A DNA stretch of 54,126 bases. Source: Aeromicrobium sp. (GTDB lineage Bacteria > Actinomycetota > Actinomycetes > Propionibacteriales > Nocardioidaceae). The DNA lies in NCBI GenBank assembly GCA_025965435.1, contig JAOPWZ010000061.1, positions 1 through 54,126 of the forward strand. Reading direction: 5' to 3'. Below the pieces are notes generated by a model. It searched no databases and had not been told where the DNA came from. It saw only the letters and a list, made by a program, of their open reading frames with translations. Below, one piece after another: positions 18,668 to 28,409 of this stretch (positions within the stretch are counted from its first letter, which is position 1; every line of letters begins with the position of its first letter). The position numbers and the translations under genes are program-made.

Positions 18668-19936
18668 ATGAACGAGTTCAAGCTGCCCGACGTCGGCGAG
18701 GGCCTCACCGAGGCCGAGATCATCTCCTGGCACGTGGCCGAGGGTGATGTCGTGGCGATCAACGACGTCATCGTCGAGATCGAGACCGCCAAGTCGATCG
18801 TCGAGCTGCCCAGCCCCTACGCCGGCACGGTGCAGGCGCTGCACGTCGCCGAGGGCGACACCGTTGCGGTCGGTGCGCCGATCATCTCGATCGGCGCGGA
18901 CGCCCCCGCTCCCGCGACTCCCGCGGCTGAGGCGCCGGCTCCCGAGCGTCCGGCCATGCTCGTGGGCTACGGACCGCGCGACGAGGTGCAGGTCCGCCGT
19001 CGCCGTCCGGTCGGCGGCCCGGCCCGGGTCGCCTCGGTCGACATCGAGAAGGTCCGCCGCGCCCCCGAGCGTCCGAAGGCCAAGCCGCCGGTCCGCAAGC
19101 TCGCCAAGGACCTCGGCGTCGACCTGTCCGAGGTCGTCGCCACCGGGGAGATCGTGTCGCGCGCCGATGTCGAGGCCCACGCCGGACGTCATTCCCCACG
19201 CACTGCGGAGACTCCAGGGGAAATGACGTCCCGGGGTGAGGACGAGCGCATCCCGATCAAGGGCGTGCGCAAGATGACGGCCGAGGCGATGGTCCGGTCG
19301 GCGTTCACCGCCCCGCACGTCACGGAGTGGGTGACCCTCGACGTCTCACGCACCATGGAGCTGGTCGGGACGCTCAGGTCCAGCCCCGCCTTCGCGGACC
19401 TCAAGGTGTCGCCGACGCTCATCGCGGCCAAGGCGATCTGCCTCGCCCTGCGCAACACCCCCGAGCTCAACGCCACGTGGGACGAGCAGGCGCAGGAGAT
19501 CGTGGTGAAGAAGTCGGTCAACCTCGGTGTCGCCGCCGCGACCGACCGCGGCCTGGTCGTGCCCAACATCGTGGGGGCCGACCGGATGTCGCTGGTCGAG
19601 CTGGCCGCCGCGCTGGGTGACCTCACCGCGACGGCGCGAGCCGGACGGACGCAGCCGGCCCAGATGTCCGGCGGCACGTTCACCCTGACCAACATCGGCG
19701 TGTTCGGCGTCGACGCGGGCACGCCGATCCTCAATCCCGGCGAGTCGGGCATCCTGGCGCTCGGCTCGATCCAGCGGCGTCCGTGGGTCGACGAGAACGA
19801 CGCCGTCGTCGCTCGCTGGGTCACGACGTTGGCACTGAGCTTCGACCACCGCGTCGTCGACGGCGAGCAGGGCTCGCGCTTCCTCGCCGAGGTGGCCTCG
19901 ATCCTGCGGGAGCCCGGCCTGGTCCTGGCGTACTGA
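18668..19936 (+). CDS. Dihydrolipoamide acyltransferase (E2)
   Basis: Lipoyl domain (VEIETAKSIVELPSPYAG), PSBD (PPVRKLAKDLGVDLSEVVATG), catalytic SFDHRVVDGEQGSRFL. Confidence 0.9.
   Translation: MNEFKLPDVGEGLTEAEIISWHVAEGDVVAINDVIVEIETAKSIVELPSPYAGTVQALHVAEGDTVAVGAPIISIGADAPAPATPAAEAPAPERPAMLVGYGPRDEVQVRRRRPVGGPARVASVDIEKVRRAPERPKAKPPVRKLAKDLGVDLSEVVATGEIVSRADVEAHAGRHSPRTAETPGEMTSRGEDERIPIKGVRKMTAEAMVRSAFTAPHVTEWVTLDVSRTMELVGTLRSSPAFADLKVSPTLIAAKAICLALRNTPELNATWDEQAQEIVVKKSVNLGVAAATDRGLVVPNIVGADRMSLVELAAALGDLTATARAGRTQPAQMSGGTFTLTNIGVFGVDAGTPILNPGESGILALGSIQRRPWVDENDAVVARWVTTLALSFDHRVVDGEQGSRFLAEVASILREPGLVLAY
19184..19232. repeat. 49-bp intragenic palindrome inside the E2 linker
   Basis: GGACGTCATTCCCC / GGGGAAATGACGTCC arms (one-base bulge) around a 19-nt loop containing GGAG-A-CTCC. 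Confidence 0.6.
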
Positions 19937-19965
19937 GCGTCCCGGCGGGGACCTACCATCGATCA

Positions 19966-21261
19966 GTGAGCCAACCCGTCCAGACCCGGCATCCGGGCGC
20001 GTACGCGGTGTGGGTCGTGTCGCTGCTGGTCTACCTGCTGGCGGTGTTCCACCGCTCGTCGCTGGCCGTCGCGGGCCTCGAGGCCACGGAGCGGTTCGGC
20101 ATCTCGGCGTCCCAGCTCGCGACGTTCACGATGCTGCAGCTGCTGGTCTACGCCGGGATGCAGATCCCGGTGGGCCTCATGGTCGACCGCTTCGGCCCCC
20201 GCCGGGTGCTCATCACCGGGGCTGTGACCCTGACGTTCGCCCAGGCCGGGTTCGCCTTCGCCGACACGTACGCGCTCGCCCTGGGGGCCCGGTTCTTCGT
20301 CGGCGTCGGCGACGCCATGACGTTCATCTGCGTCCTGCGACTCGTCAACACCTGGTTCGCGCCGCGCCGCATCCCCTTCATGAGCCAGCTGACCGGCATG
20401 ATCGGTCAGCTCGGCGCCATCATCGCGGCGGTGCCGATGACCCTCGCCCTCGGCGAGCTCGGCTGGACCAAGTCGTACCTGCTGGCTGCCTCGTTCGGGA
20501 TCGTCCTGAGCATCGCCCTGGTCCTCGTCGTCCGAGACGTCCCCGGATCCCGGTCGGTGAGCGGGCCGGCGATGTCGATGACGCTCATCCGGCGCAGCCT
20601 CGGCGCCTCCTGGTCGCAGCCGGGGACGCGGCTCGGGTTCTGGATCCATTTCACGACCCAGTTCAGCGCCACGACCCTCGGGCTGCTGTGGGGATATCCC
20701 TTCTTCGTCCGGGGCGAGAACCGGTCCGACCACATCGCCGGGTTGTTGCTGTCGCTCATGGTCGTCGCGGTCGTGACGGCCGGCCCCATCCTCGGCTGGG
20801 CCATCACCCGCCATCCGTGGCACCGTTCGTCGATTGTGCTCGGCATCGTCAGCTCGATCGTCGCGGTATGGACCGCCGTGCTGGTCTGGAACGGGGACGC
20901 GCCACTGTGGCTGCTGGTCGTCCTCGTGGTCGTGACCGGCGTCGGCGGGCCCGCGTCGATGATCGGGTTCGACGTCGGCCGCACCTCCAACCCGGCCGAT
21001 CGCCTCGCCAGCGCGACGGGCATCATCAACCAGGCAGGCTTCGTCGCCAGCCTCCTGCTGGTGGTGGCGATCGGGCTGATCCTCGACTGGCGCACCCCGG
21101 GTGCCAGCACCGAGTACCCGCCGTCGGCCTTCCGGTGGGCCATGTCGTTCCAGTACGTCCTGTGGACCGTCGGGATCGTGCAGATCTGGCGCTACCGGGT
21201 GCGCACCCGCGCCAAGATCATGGCCGAGGAGCCCGAGGCGTACGGACGCGTCCGGCTGTAG
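19966..21261 (+). CDS. MFS transporter
   Basis: 12 hydrophobic segments; GLMVDRFGPRRVLITG loop 2-3 motif; GTG start 6 nt after TACCAT. Confidence 0.85.
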   Translation: MSQPVQTRHPGAYAVWVVSLLVYLLAVFHRSSLAVAGLEATERFGISASQLATFTMLQLLVYAGMQIPVGLMVDRFGPRRVLITGAVTLTFAQAGFAFADTYALALGARFFVGVGDAMTFICVLRLVNTWFAPRRIPFMSQLTGMIGQLGAIIAAVPMTLALGELGWTKSYLLAASFGIVLSIALVLVVRDVPGSRSVSGPAMSMTLIRRSLGASWSQPGTRLGFWIHFTTQFSATTLGLLWGYPFFVRGENRSDHIAGLLLSLMVVAVVTAGPILGWAITRHPWHRSSIVLGIVSSIVAVWTAVLVWNGDAPLWLLVVLVVVTGVGGPASMIGFDVGRTSNPADRLASATGIINQAGFVASLLLVVAIGLILDWRTPGASTEYPPSAFRWAMSFQYVLWTVGIVQIWRYRVRTRAKIMAEEPEAYGRVRL

Positions 21262-21282
21262 GACGGTCAGCCCGTACGCGCG

Positions 21283-22761
21283 TCAGCCGACGTGCCAGTG
21301 GCGGCGAACGAGCTCCTCGCGGACGCCGTCGTTCTTGGCCGCCTTCTTCATGAGCGTGGCGTCGTCGTACGCCCGGAGCCCGTCGATCACCGCGTCGACG
21401 AGCTCGCGCGGAAACACGTCGTCGGCCTCGAACGACGCCCGTTCGCGCTTGAGGGCGTCGGCCGAGTCGGCGCACGAGGACGGCAGCTGCTCGAACTTGC
21501 TGTGATCGGCGGTGCTGAGGCGCGCGGCGACCTTCAGGCTCTTCGGGTCGCTCAGTCCACGCCTGGCCGCGACGGCCATCCCGGCCAGGAGCAGGTGGAC
21601 GTCGGCGGAGCCGTCGCCGAGCCGGAGCTCGACCGTCTGGGGATGGATGGCCGGCTCGGGGATCGGCTCGGAGCTGCCCGGATTGGCATGGGCGACCATG
21701 CCGGGCAGCACCTGATCCCCCCAGGCGAGCGGCACGCGAACCAGGCCGGTGCGGTCGGTCTCGCCCCAGCAGATGCCCTCGGGCGACTCGTCACCCTCGA
21801 CGAAGCGCAGGTAGGACGTCGGCACGGTGTTGCCGAACGCGGTCAACGCCTTGGCCGCCGACAGGTAGCCCGCGATCAGGCGTCGGCCGGTGTCGTTGAC
21901 ACCGCCGTCGTCGGTGATCGTGCTGGTGCCGTCGGCCACGAGCCTGCTGTGGATGTGCAGACCGCTGCCGGCGCCTTCGCTGCTGACCGAGGGAGCGAAG
22001 GTGGCCTCGAGGCCGTGTTGGTAGGCGACCTCGCGCACGACCCACTTGGCCAGGACGAGGGCGTCCGCGGCCTGCTCCACAGGCACGGGCCAGAACTCGA
22101 TCTCGTGCTGCACCAGCTGGCGCTCGTCCTCGAGGATGTTGCCGACCTCGCCGTGCGCGTACTTCAGCTTGATGCCCATCGTGGCGAGCTGACCCAGTAC
22201 CTGCTCGCGCACGCGCTGGCCCTTGGAGAAGGGCGCCGACTCCTGGTACCCGTGCTCCTCCTCCACCGGGTAGATCCGATCCGGCTCGTCGACGAGGTAG
22301 TACTCGAGCTCGCCGAACGCCTCCAGGACCATCCCCGTCTCCTGGGTGAGCACGTCGGCGGCGCGGCGGACGACCTGCTCACGCGCGTACGGCAACGGCT
22401 CTCCGTCCGCGCCGTAGAAGGAGCACAGCACGTCGAGCGAGGTCCGCTCTCCGAACGGGTTGAGGAAGGCCGTCCGGTGCCGCGGCACGATGTAGACGTC
22501 ACTCGCGTCGCCCTCGACGCCCGGGAAGATGCTGGAGCCGTCGACTCGCTCGCCCCAGGTGAGCACCTCGGCGAGGTGCTCACGCGAGTCGACCGGGAAG
22601 GCGATGGTCTTGAGGCGGCCGTCGCCCCCGACATAGCGCAGGTTGACCTGGTGCAGCTCCAGCTGCTCCACGGCCCGGATGAGGTCACTGCAGGTGAAGT
22701 CGGCGGCCGGCTTCTCGAGCAGGCGGACGATCGGGTGAGGTTCGAACGAATAGGTGCCCAT
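21283..22761 (-). CDS. Glutamine synthetase family protein
   Basis: LEYYLVDEPDRIYPV, SEGAGSGLHIHSRL, GNTVPTSYLRFVEGDESPEGICWGETDRT segments typical of the catalytic domain. Confidence 0.83.
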   Translation of the reverse strand: MGTYSFEPHPIVRLLEKPAADFTCSDLIRAVEQLELHQVNLRYVGGDGRLKTIAFPVDSREHLAEVLTWGERVDGSSIFPGVEGDASDVYIVPRHRTAFLNPFGERTSLDVLCSFYGADGEPLPYAREQVVRRAADVLTQETGMVLEAFGELEYYLVDEPDRIYPVEEEHGYQESAPFSKGQRVREQVLGQLATMGIKLKYAHGEVGNILEDERQLVQHEIEFWPVPVEQAADALVLAKWVVREVAYQHGLEATFAPSVSSEGAGSGLHIHSRLVADGTSTITDDGGVNDTGRRLIAGYLSAAKALTAFGNTVPTSYLRFVEGDESPEGICWGETDRTGLVRVPLAWGDQVLPGMVAHANPGSSEPIPEPAIHPQTVELRLGDGSADVHLLLAGMAVAARRGLSDPKSLKVAARLSTADHSKFEQLPSSCADSADALKRERASFEADDVFPRELVDAVIDGLRAYDDATLMKKAAKNDGVREELVRRHWHVG

Positions 22762-22854
22762 GTTTCGTTGTAACAGTGATCGCCTCCGGTTGCAGCGGGC
22801 CTGCGGCGGAGAGATTCCGGGGGCTCACGAGAACCGGTCGGTACGCTGGACGGG

Positions 22855-24315
22855 GTGACGACGACTTCCGTGACGTTCCCGTTCAGCAACCGCTTCGCCA
22901 CCGAGCTGCCCGAGCTGGCGGTCGCGTGGCAGTCCGAGGACGCGCCGGACCCGCGGGTGCTGATGCTCAACGATCAGCTGGCCACCGAGCTCGGCCTCGA
23001 TCCGGACGCGCTCCGGGCCCCGGACGGCGTGGGCCTGCTCACCGGCAACGCCGTGCCGCCCGGCGCCACTCCCGTCGCCCAGGCCTACGCGGGCCACCAG
23101 TTCGGAGGTTATGCGCCGCGGCTCGGCGACGGTCGGGCACTCCTGATCGGCGAGCTGACGGATCGCGACGGACGCCTCCGCGACCTCCACCTCAAGGGGG
23201 CCGGGCGCACACCGTTCTCGCGCGGCGGCGACGGCCGGGCCGCCGTCGGTCCGATGCTGCGTGAGTACGTGGTGAGCGAGGCCATGCACGCACTGGGCGT
23301 GCCGACGACCCGCGCGCTGGGGGTCGTCGCGACGGGCCGGGACGTGCGCCGCGAGACCATCCTCCCCGGCGCCGTGCTGGCCCGGGTGGCGAGCAGCCAT
23401 CTTCGCGTGGGCACCTTCCAGTACGTCGCGTCGACCGGCGACGTGGAGCTGTTGCGGCGCCTGGCCGACCACGCGATCGAACGTCACCACCCGGCCGCCG
23501 CCACCGCGGAGCACCCGTACCGCGCACTGTTCGAGGCCGTCGTCGCAGCGCAGGCCGACCTGGTGGCGCGGTGGATGCTCGTCGGCTTCGTGCACGGCGT
23601 CATGAACACCGACAACATGACGATCTCCGGCGAGACGATCGACTACGGGCCGTGCGCGTTCATGGAGGCGTTCGACCCCCAGGCGGTCTACAGCTCGATC
23701 GACGTCGGCGGCCGCTACGCCTACGACAACCAGCCGGTGATCGCAGAGTGGAACCTCGCGCGGTTCGCCGAGACGCTCCTCCCGCTGCTCGCCGACGAGC
23801 AAGACACTGCGGTCGCCCTCGCCGTGGAGTCGCTCGGCCTGTTCCGTGAGCGCTACTCCACGACGTACGGGGCGGGGCTCCGGTCCAAGCTGGGGCTCCC
23901 GGCGACGGTGGAGGACACGGTCGCGGCGGGGCTGGGCGCGGAGCTGTTCGATCTCCTTCGCGGCAGCCACGTCGACTGGACCAACGGCTTCCGCGCTCTC
24001 GGAACGGCGGCCCGCGGGGACTACGAGCCGATCCGCGGGCTGTCCGTCGACCTGGTCGCCCTCGACGAATGGCTCGCCCGCTGGCAGGCACTCGGTCCGG
24101 ACCCGGCCCTGATGGACCGCACCAACCCGGTCTACATCCCCCGCAACCACCTGGTGGAGGAGGCGCTCGACGCCGCGACGGCCGGCGATCTCGACGCGGT
24201 CCAACGACTGGTGGACGTCATCGAGCAACCCTTCGAGGAGCGTCCGGGTCTGGAGCGCTACGCCGCCCCCGCGCCGCAGGACTTCGGGCGCTACACCACC
24301 TACTGCGGCACCTGA
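22855..24315 (+). CDS. selO: SelO/YdiU family protein adenylyltransferase (pseudokinase)
   Basis: [68 protein letters not shown]-terminus TYCGT. Confidence 0.92.
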   Translation: MTTTSVTFPFSNRFATELPELAVAWQSEDAPDPRVLMLNDQLATELGLDPDALRAPDGVGLLTGNAVPPGATPVAQAYAGHQFGGYAPRLGDGRALLIGELTDRDGRLRDLHLKGAGRTPFSRGGDGRAAVGPMLREYVVSEAMHALGVPTTRALGVVATGRDVRRETILPGAVLARVASSHLRVGTFQYVASTGDVELLRRLADHAIERHHPAAATAEHPYRALFEAVVAAQADLVARWMLVGFVHGVMNTDNMTISGETIDYGPCAFMEAFDPQAVYSSIDVGGRYAYDNQPVIAEWNLARFAETLLPLLADEQDTAVALAVESLGLFRERYSTTYGAGLRSKLGLPATVEDTVAAGLGAELFDLLRGSHVDWTNGFRALGTAARGDYEPIRGLSVDLVALDEWLARWQALGPDPALMDRTNPVYIPRNHLVEEALDAATAGDLDAVQRLVDVIEQPFEERPGLERYAAPAPQDFGRYTTYCGT

Positions 24316-24334
24316 GCGCTCGCCCGTCGCAGCT

Positions 24335-24359
24335 CATCACCATCCGTCGGGTGGTGATG
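24335..24359 (+). terminator. Candidate terminator after selO
   Basis: CATCACC / GGTGATG 7-bp inverted repeat ~20 nt past the stop; no clear T tract. Confidence 0.35.
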
Positions 24360-24360
24360 C

Positions 24361-24519
24361 CACGCCGGTCGGCGGAAGGTCGTCGACAGCGCCCCCGGCC
24401 ACGTCGAACAGGTCCGGCAGCTCGTGTTCGATCCCCTCACGGTCACCCAGCAACGCCAGCTCGGCGCCGCTATCTCCCGCATTGCCGCCCCACTGCGTGA
24501 GCAGCTCAATGGCCCGTGA
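24361..24519 (+). pseudogene. Remnant of a MarR-family regulator (C-terminal ~50 aa only)
   Basis: Start-less frame AGRRKVVDSAPGHVEQVRQLVFDPLTVTQQRQLGAAISRIAAPLREQLNGP* resembles the MarR C-terminus (aPgHve.VR.lvFdpLt..Q...L). Confidence 0.6.
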
Positions 24520-24609
24520 GGGCGAGCGGCCGTTGGTGCAGCCTGCTGTACCGAGAGTGGGCAGTTCACAGGATCGAACGGCACGTGCCGTCGCCATAGC
24601 GTTTCAGTC

Positions 24610-25836
24610 ATGACTATCTCCAAGAAGTACCGCAAGCTGGCCATCGGGCTCACCGCCGCCGCCGTGCTCGCAGGTGGCGCCGGTGCGGCCAACGCAGACG
24701 TGGCGGACAAGGCGCCCCAGCAGGGGCGATCCGTCTCCACCAAGGCATCCGGCTGGGAGGGCATCACCCGCAAGCAGGTCAAGATCGACCTCGGCGGGGG
24801 CTGGGTCACCAAGGCCGAGCTCACGTATCCGGCCCGGTCGAAGGGGCGTCTGCCCCTGGTGGTGATGCTGCACGGCAGCGGCCACAACGACATGAACCAG
24901 ACGCTGCCGGGCGGCAAGGGCTCGACCTTCCTGCCGCTCGCGCAGGCCGCCTCCCGGGAGGGCTTCGCCACGCTCCGCTTCAACAAGCGCGGCGTCACCG
25001 GGATCGGCCCCGTGGAGAGCACGGACCCCGACCAGCTGAACCCGAAGAACCCCTACGAGCAGATCCAGAAGGACGCCGCCTCGGTGATCCGCTTCGGTGC
25101 CGCCTCGTCCAAGGTGGACGCCTCGAGGATCTTCCTCCTCGGACACAGCGAAGGAACGAACGTCGCCGCCAACCTCGTGTCCGACCCGAAGAAGTACGAC
25201 ATCCCGAGGCCGGCAGGCGTCATCGCGATGGGCGTCGTCGGGCAGGACATCAAGGAGCTGCTCACCCTGCAGCTGTACGGGCGGCTGCTGCTGCAGATGC
25301 ACGATGAGTTCGATGTCGACGCCGACGGCCAGCTGACCGACGTGGAGGCCGTCGACGGTCTGATCGGCCAGCCGAAGGACCTCGCCGACCAGATCCGTCC
25401 CGTCCTGCTCGACGGCGACAAGGTGCTGGCCAGCACGGACACCAACAAGGACGGCACGATCGCGATCGACGCGGAGGCGGGCGTGGTCCTGCGCGCGTCC
25501 ACCGGAATCGACAACTACCCGAACGTTCCCGGCCTGGAGACGTTGCAGGAGTACGTCACCGACATCGCTCGCTTCCCGACGGTGACCGAGGCGCTGCCGA
25601 AGTTCTCCGGACCGACGCTGCTGCTCAACGGTGAGAACGACCTCCAGACGCCGGCCCGGGTCGCCCTGACCGCCGACGCCGCCGTCGGCGCGGCCGGCAA
25701 CAAGGACCACGAGGTCATCATCTACCCGGGCATGGCGCACACCATGAACATCACGCCCAAGTTCGTGCCCGAGTTCGGTGACCCCGACCGGTTGGTCCTC
25801 GACGACGTCCGCAGCTGGCTGAAGTCCCACCGCTGA
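24610..25836 (+). CDS. Secreted alpha/beta hydrolase (dienelactone-hydrolase/prolyl-oligopeptidase-like) with EF-hand-like insert
   Basis: Signal peptide MTISKKYRKLAIGLTAAAVLAGGAGAANA; LVVMLHGSGHND; FLLGHSEGTNVAA nucleophile elbow; YPGMAHTMN; EF-hand loop DVDADGQLTDVE. Confidence 0.82.
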   Translation: MTISKKYRKLAIGLTAAAVLAGGAGAANADVADKAPQQGRSVSTKASGWEGITRKQVKIDLGGGWVTKAELTYPARSKGRLPLVVMLHGSGHNDMNQTLPGGKGSTFLPLAQAASREGFATLRFNKRGVTGIGPVESTDPDQLNPKNPYEQIQKDAASVIRFGAASSKVDASRIFLLGHSEGTNVAANLVSDPKKYDIPRPAGVIAMGVVGQDIKELLTLQLYGRLLLQMHDEFDVDADGQLTDVEAVDGLIGQPKDLADQIRPVLLDGDKVLASTDTNKDGTIAIDAEAGVVLRASTGIDNYPNVPGLETLQEYVTDIARFPTVTEALPKFSGPTLLLNGENDLQTPARVALTADAAVGAAGNKDHEVIIYPGMAHTMNITPKFVPEFGDPDRLVLDDVRSWLKSHR

Positions 25837-25989
25837 TCTCCTCCCACGCCAGGTGGCGGCCGCCGAGCAGGCGGTCGCCTCCGCCATGTCCGCACTGACC
25901 CGCAGCAGGAGCGGCGCGCGGGGCGGAGTCTCGTCACGGGGATCGGCGAAGCGCCCCTCCGGTGTCGCCGTGCCTGCGACGATGGGCCC

Positions 25990-26556
25990 ATGGGCTCCTC
26001 CCCCGACGCCGTGCACTGGCCGGTCCGCACCGAACGTCTGGTCCTGCGCCGCTTGGCGGACGGCGACCTGCCGGAGATCTTCGCCTACCGGTCGCAGCCG
26101 CAGGTCGCCGAGTGGATCGGCGGCGCCGCCACCGACGTCGAGTCACTCGCCGAACGTCTCGGCGACGGAGCGACCGTCGTCATCGTCGAGCACGAGGGCC
26201 AGCTGATCGGTGACCTGATGGTCAAGGGCCGTGACGCCTACGCGCAGCACGAGGTCGCAGAGCACGCTGTGGGGTCCGAGGCCGAGCTCGGCTGGACGTT
26301 CGATCCGTCGCATCATGGACGCGGCCTCGCGACGGAGGCGATCCACGCGTTGATCGGGATCTGCTTCGACGACCTGGGGCTCCATCGCGTCACGGCCTCC
26401 TGCTTCACCGGCAACGAGCCGTCGTGGCGCCTGATGGAGCGGGTCGGCATGCGTCGCGAGGCCCACCACGTGGCGGACTCGCTCCACCGTGACCACGGTT
26501 GGCTGGACGAGTACGTCTACGCGATCCTCGCCGACGAGTGGCCGCGTCCCCGATGA
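25990..26556 (+). CDS. GNAT family N-acetyltransferase (RimJ/RimL-like)
   Basis: RTERLVLRRLADGDLPEIFAYRS, ELGWTFDPSHHGRGLATEAIHALI, RVTASCFTGNEPSWRLMERVGMR. Confidence 0.85.
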   Translation: MGSSPDAVHWPVRTERLVLRRLADGDLPEIFAYRSQPQVAEWIGGAATDVESLAERLGDGATVVIVEHEGQLIGDLMVKGRDAYAQHEVAEHAVGSEAELGWTFDPSHHGRGLATEAIHALIGICFDDLGLHRVTASCFTGNEPSWRLMERVGMRREAHHVADSLHRDHGWLDEYVYAILADEWPRPR

Positions 26557-26606
26557 GTCGATCGTGGCGTCCATGACTCACCCCCCGAGATTTCTCGAGG
26601 ATCCGA

Positions 26607-26633
26607 TGTCGAGGAGCCTGACCGTTGTTCGAC
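26607..26633 (+). promoter_or_regulatory. Candidate ECF42-type promoter TGTCGA-N17-CGAC
   Basis: TGTCGA 26607-26612, CGAC 26630-26633, upstream of the DGPF gene that neighbours the ECF sigma gene. Confidence 0.45.
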
Positions 26634-26679
26634 GTCTGTCTGAGAAGCACTTTCCCAGCAACCAGAAGGAGTGATCACG

Positions 26680-27054
26680 ATGCCGCGTTTCATGGGATTC
26701 GTCAGGATGGAGGAGGGCATCGGCACGCCACCGCAGGCGTTGTTCGAGGCGATGGACGCCTACATCGGCGCACAGGCCGAGAAGGGCGTGTTCCTCGACG
26801 GCGGTGGTCTGTACGGCACCGAGGACGCGGTGAACTTCGTGGTCCGCCAGGGCGAGGTGAGCCGGGTCGATGGACCGTACGCCGAGGCCAAGGAGGTCGT
26901 CGGCGGCTGGGCCATCCTGCAGTACGACACCCTCGAGGAAGCCGTGGCCGAGCAGCGGGAGTTCGCCGAGCTGCACGCCAAGTACTGGCCAGAGGTCACC
27001 GTGATCTCGACCCTGCGCCAGATCTCGACGGGCCCGGAGGCGCCCGGCGACTGA
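26680..27054 (+). CDS. YCII-related (DGPF-type) protein
   Basis: VDGPYAEAKEVVGGWAILQYDTLEEA signature; AAGGAG RBS upstream of ATG 26680. Confidence 0.85.
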   Translation: MPRFMGFVRMEEGIGTPPQALFEAMDAYIGAQAEKGVFLDGGGLYGTEDAVNFVVRQGEVSRVDGPYAEAKEVVGGWAILQYDTLEEAVAEQREFAELHAKYWPEVTVISTLRQISTGPEAPGD

Positions 27055-27094
27055 ACAGGGCTTCTTGGCCGAGTGGACTCACTACGCTGGCGTC

Positions 27095-28384
27095 GTGCCG
27101 GCAGACACCAGTGCGGATGACGCGAGCGAGGCCATCATCACCGCGTGGCGGGCCGAGTCGGCCCGCCTCGTGGGAGCCCTCACCCGCATGACGCGTGACG
27201 TCGGGCTGGCCGAGGACCTCGCGCAGGACGCGCTCGTCGCTGCGCTCGAGCAGTGGCCCACGGCCGGCGTGCCGGACAACCCGAGCGCGTGGCTGATGAC
27301 CACCGCGAAGCGTCGCGGCATCGATCATTTCCGGCGCGCGGACGTCCTTCGCCGCAAGGTCGACGAGATCGGCCATGCCGCTGGGGGAGAGGAGGAGACG
27401 ATGCCCGATCTCGACGCCCAGGTCGACCACATCGAGGACGACGTCCTGCGACTCGTCTTCCTGACCTGCCACCCTGCCCTGAGCGCTGAGTCCCGCGCGG
27501 CACTGACGCTGCGACTGGTCGGCGGCCTCACCACCGCCGAGATCGCTCGCGGGTTCCTGGCCACCGAGTCCGCCATGGGCCAGCGGATCTCGCGGGCCAA
27601 GAAGACGCTGTCGCAGATGCACGCCGAGTTCGAGCTGCCCACCGGGGCGGAGCGGACCGCCCGCCTCGACGTCGTCATGGCCGTGATCTACCTGAGCTTC
27701 AACGAGGGCTACACCGCCACCGCCGGCAAGGACTGGATGCGACCCGACCTGTCGAACGAGGCGATGCGGCTTGCACGCATGCTGGCCGCGCTCGCTCCCG
27801 ACGAGCCGGAGGTGCTCGGGCTGCAGGCGCTGCTGGAGATCCAGGGTTCACGGACGGCTGCGCGGATCGACGAGTCCGGCGCGCCGGTCCTCCTGGAGGC
27901 GCAGGACCGGACGCGCTGGGACCAGCTGCTCATCCGGCGCGGGATGGCCGCGCTGCAGCGGGCCGAGCTGCTCGCCGCGCACGGGAAGCCGGTCGGAACG
28001 TACTTCTTGCAGGCCTCGATCGCCGTGCAGCATGCCCGAGCGGCCGATGCCGAGGACACGAACTGGCGCCGGATCGCGGCGCTGTACGACGTCCTGGCCG
28101 CCGCCGCGCCGGGACCTGTCGTCGAGGTGAACCGTGCCGTCGCGCACGGACGGGCCTTCGGCCCGGACGCGGGGCTCGCGGTGCTCGATGGGCTGGGCCC
28201 GGACGTGCTCGGCGCCTCACCGCTCGTGCCGAGCGTGCGCGGAGACCTGCTCGAGCGGGCAGGGCTGCACGGGCCGGCGAGCGAGGAGTTCACCGAGGCG
28301 GCCGCGCGCACCAGGAACGAGAGCGAGCGTGCGCTCCTGAACCGTCGGGCTGAACAGAATCGGGCCCGGGCGCCGAAGTCGTGA
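27095..28384 (+). CDS. ECF-type RNA polymerase sigma factor with long C-terminal extension (ECF42-like)
   Basis: Sigma2 GLAEDLAQDALVAALEQWPTAGVPDNPSAWLMTTAKRRGIDHFRR, sigma4 LVGGLTTAEIARGFLATESAMGQRISRAKK, C-terminal extension YLSFNEGYTATAG...; leaderless-type GTG 27095 (alternative TTG 27065). Confidence 0.85.
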   Translation: MPADTSADDASEAIITAWRAESARLVGALTRMTRDVGLAEDLAQDALVAALEQWPTAGVPDNPSAWLMTTAKRRGIDHFRRADVLRRKVDEIGHAAGGEEETMPDLDAQVDHIEDDVLRLVFLTCHPALSAESRAALTLRLVGGLTTAEIARGFLATESAMGQRISRAKKTLSQMHAEFELPTGAERTARLDVVMAVIYLSFNEGYTATAGKDWMRPDLSNEAMRLARMLAALAPDEPEVLGLQALLEIQGSRTAARIDESGAPVLLEAQDRTRWDQLLIRRGMAALQRAELLAAHGKPVGTYFLQASIAVQHARAADAEDTNWRRIAALYDVLAAAAPGPVVEVNRAVAHGRAFGPDAGLAVLDGLGPDVLGASPLVPSVRGDLLERAGLHGPASEEFTEAAARTRNESERALLNRRAEQNRARAPKS

Positions 28385-28409
28385 TGAGCGGCGTTGCCGG
28401 GGTCCGGGA

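Noticed and set aside
22750-22790. Possible GlnR box (GTTACAACGAAAC) upstream of the glutamine synthetase family gene
   Set aside because: Half-sites GTTAC and GAAAC are only 3 nt apart rather than ~6 and abut the start codon; insufficient support.
24337-24597. 86-aa minus-strand ORF in the selO-hydrolase gap
   Set aside because: Opposite frame of the MarR-like remnant; no RBS and no motif.
25837-25989. Possible gene remnant (QVAAAEQAVASAMSALTRSR...)
   Set aside because: No recognisable family; could be ordinary intergenic DNA.
26554-26580. TGAGTC/GACTCA hairpin after the GNAT gene as terminator
   Set aside because: Weak 6-bp stem with 15-nt loop and no T tract.
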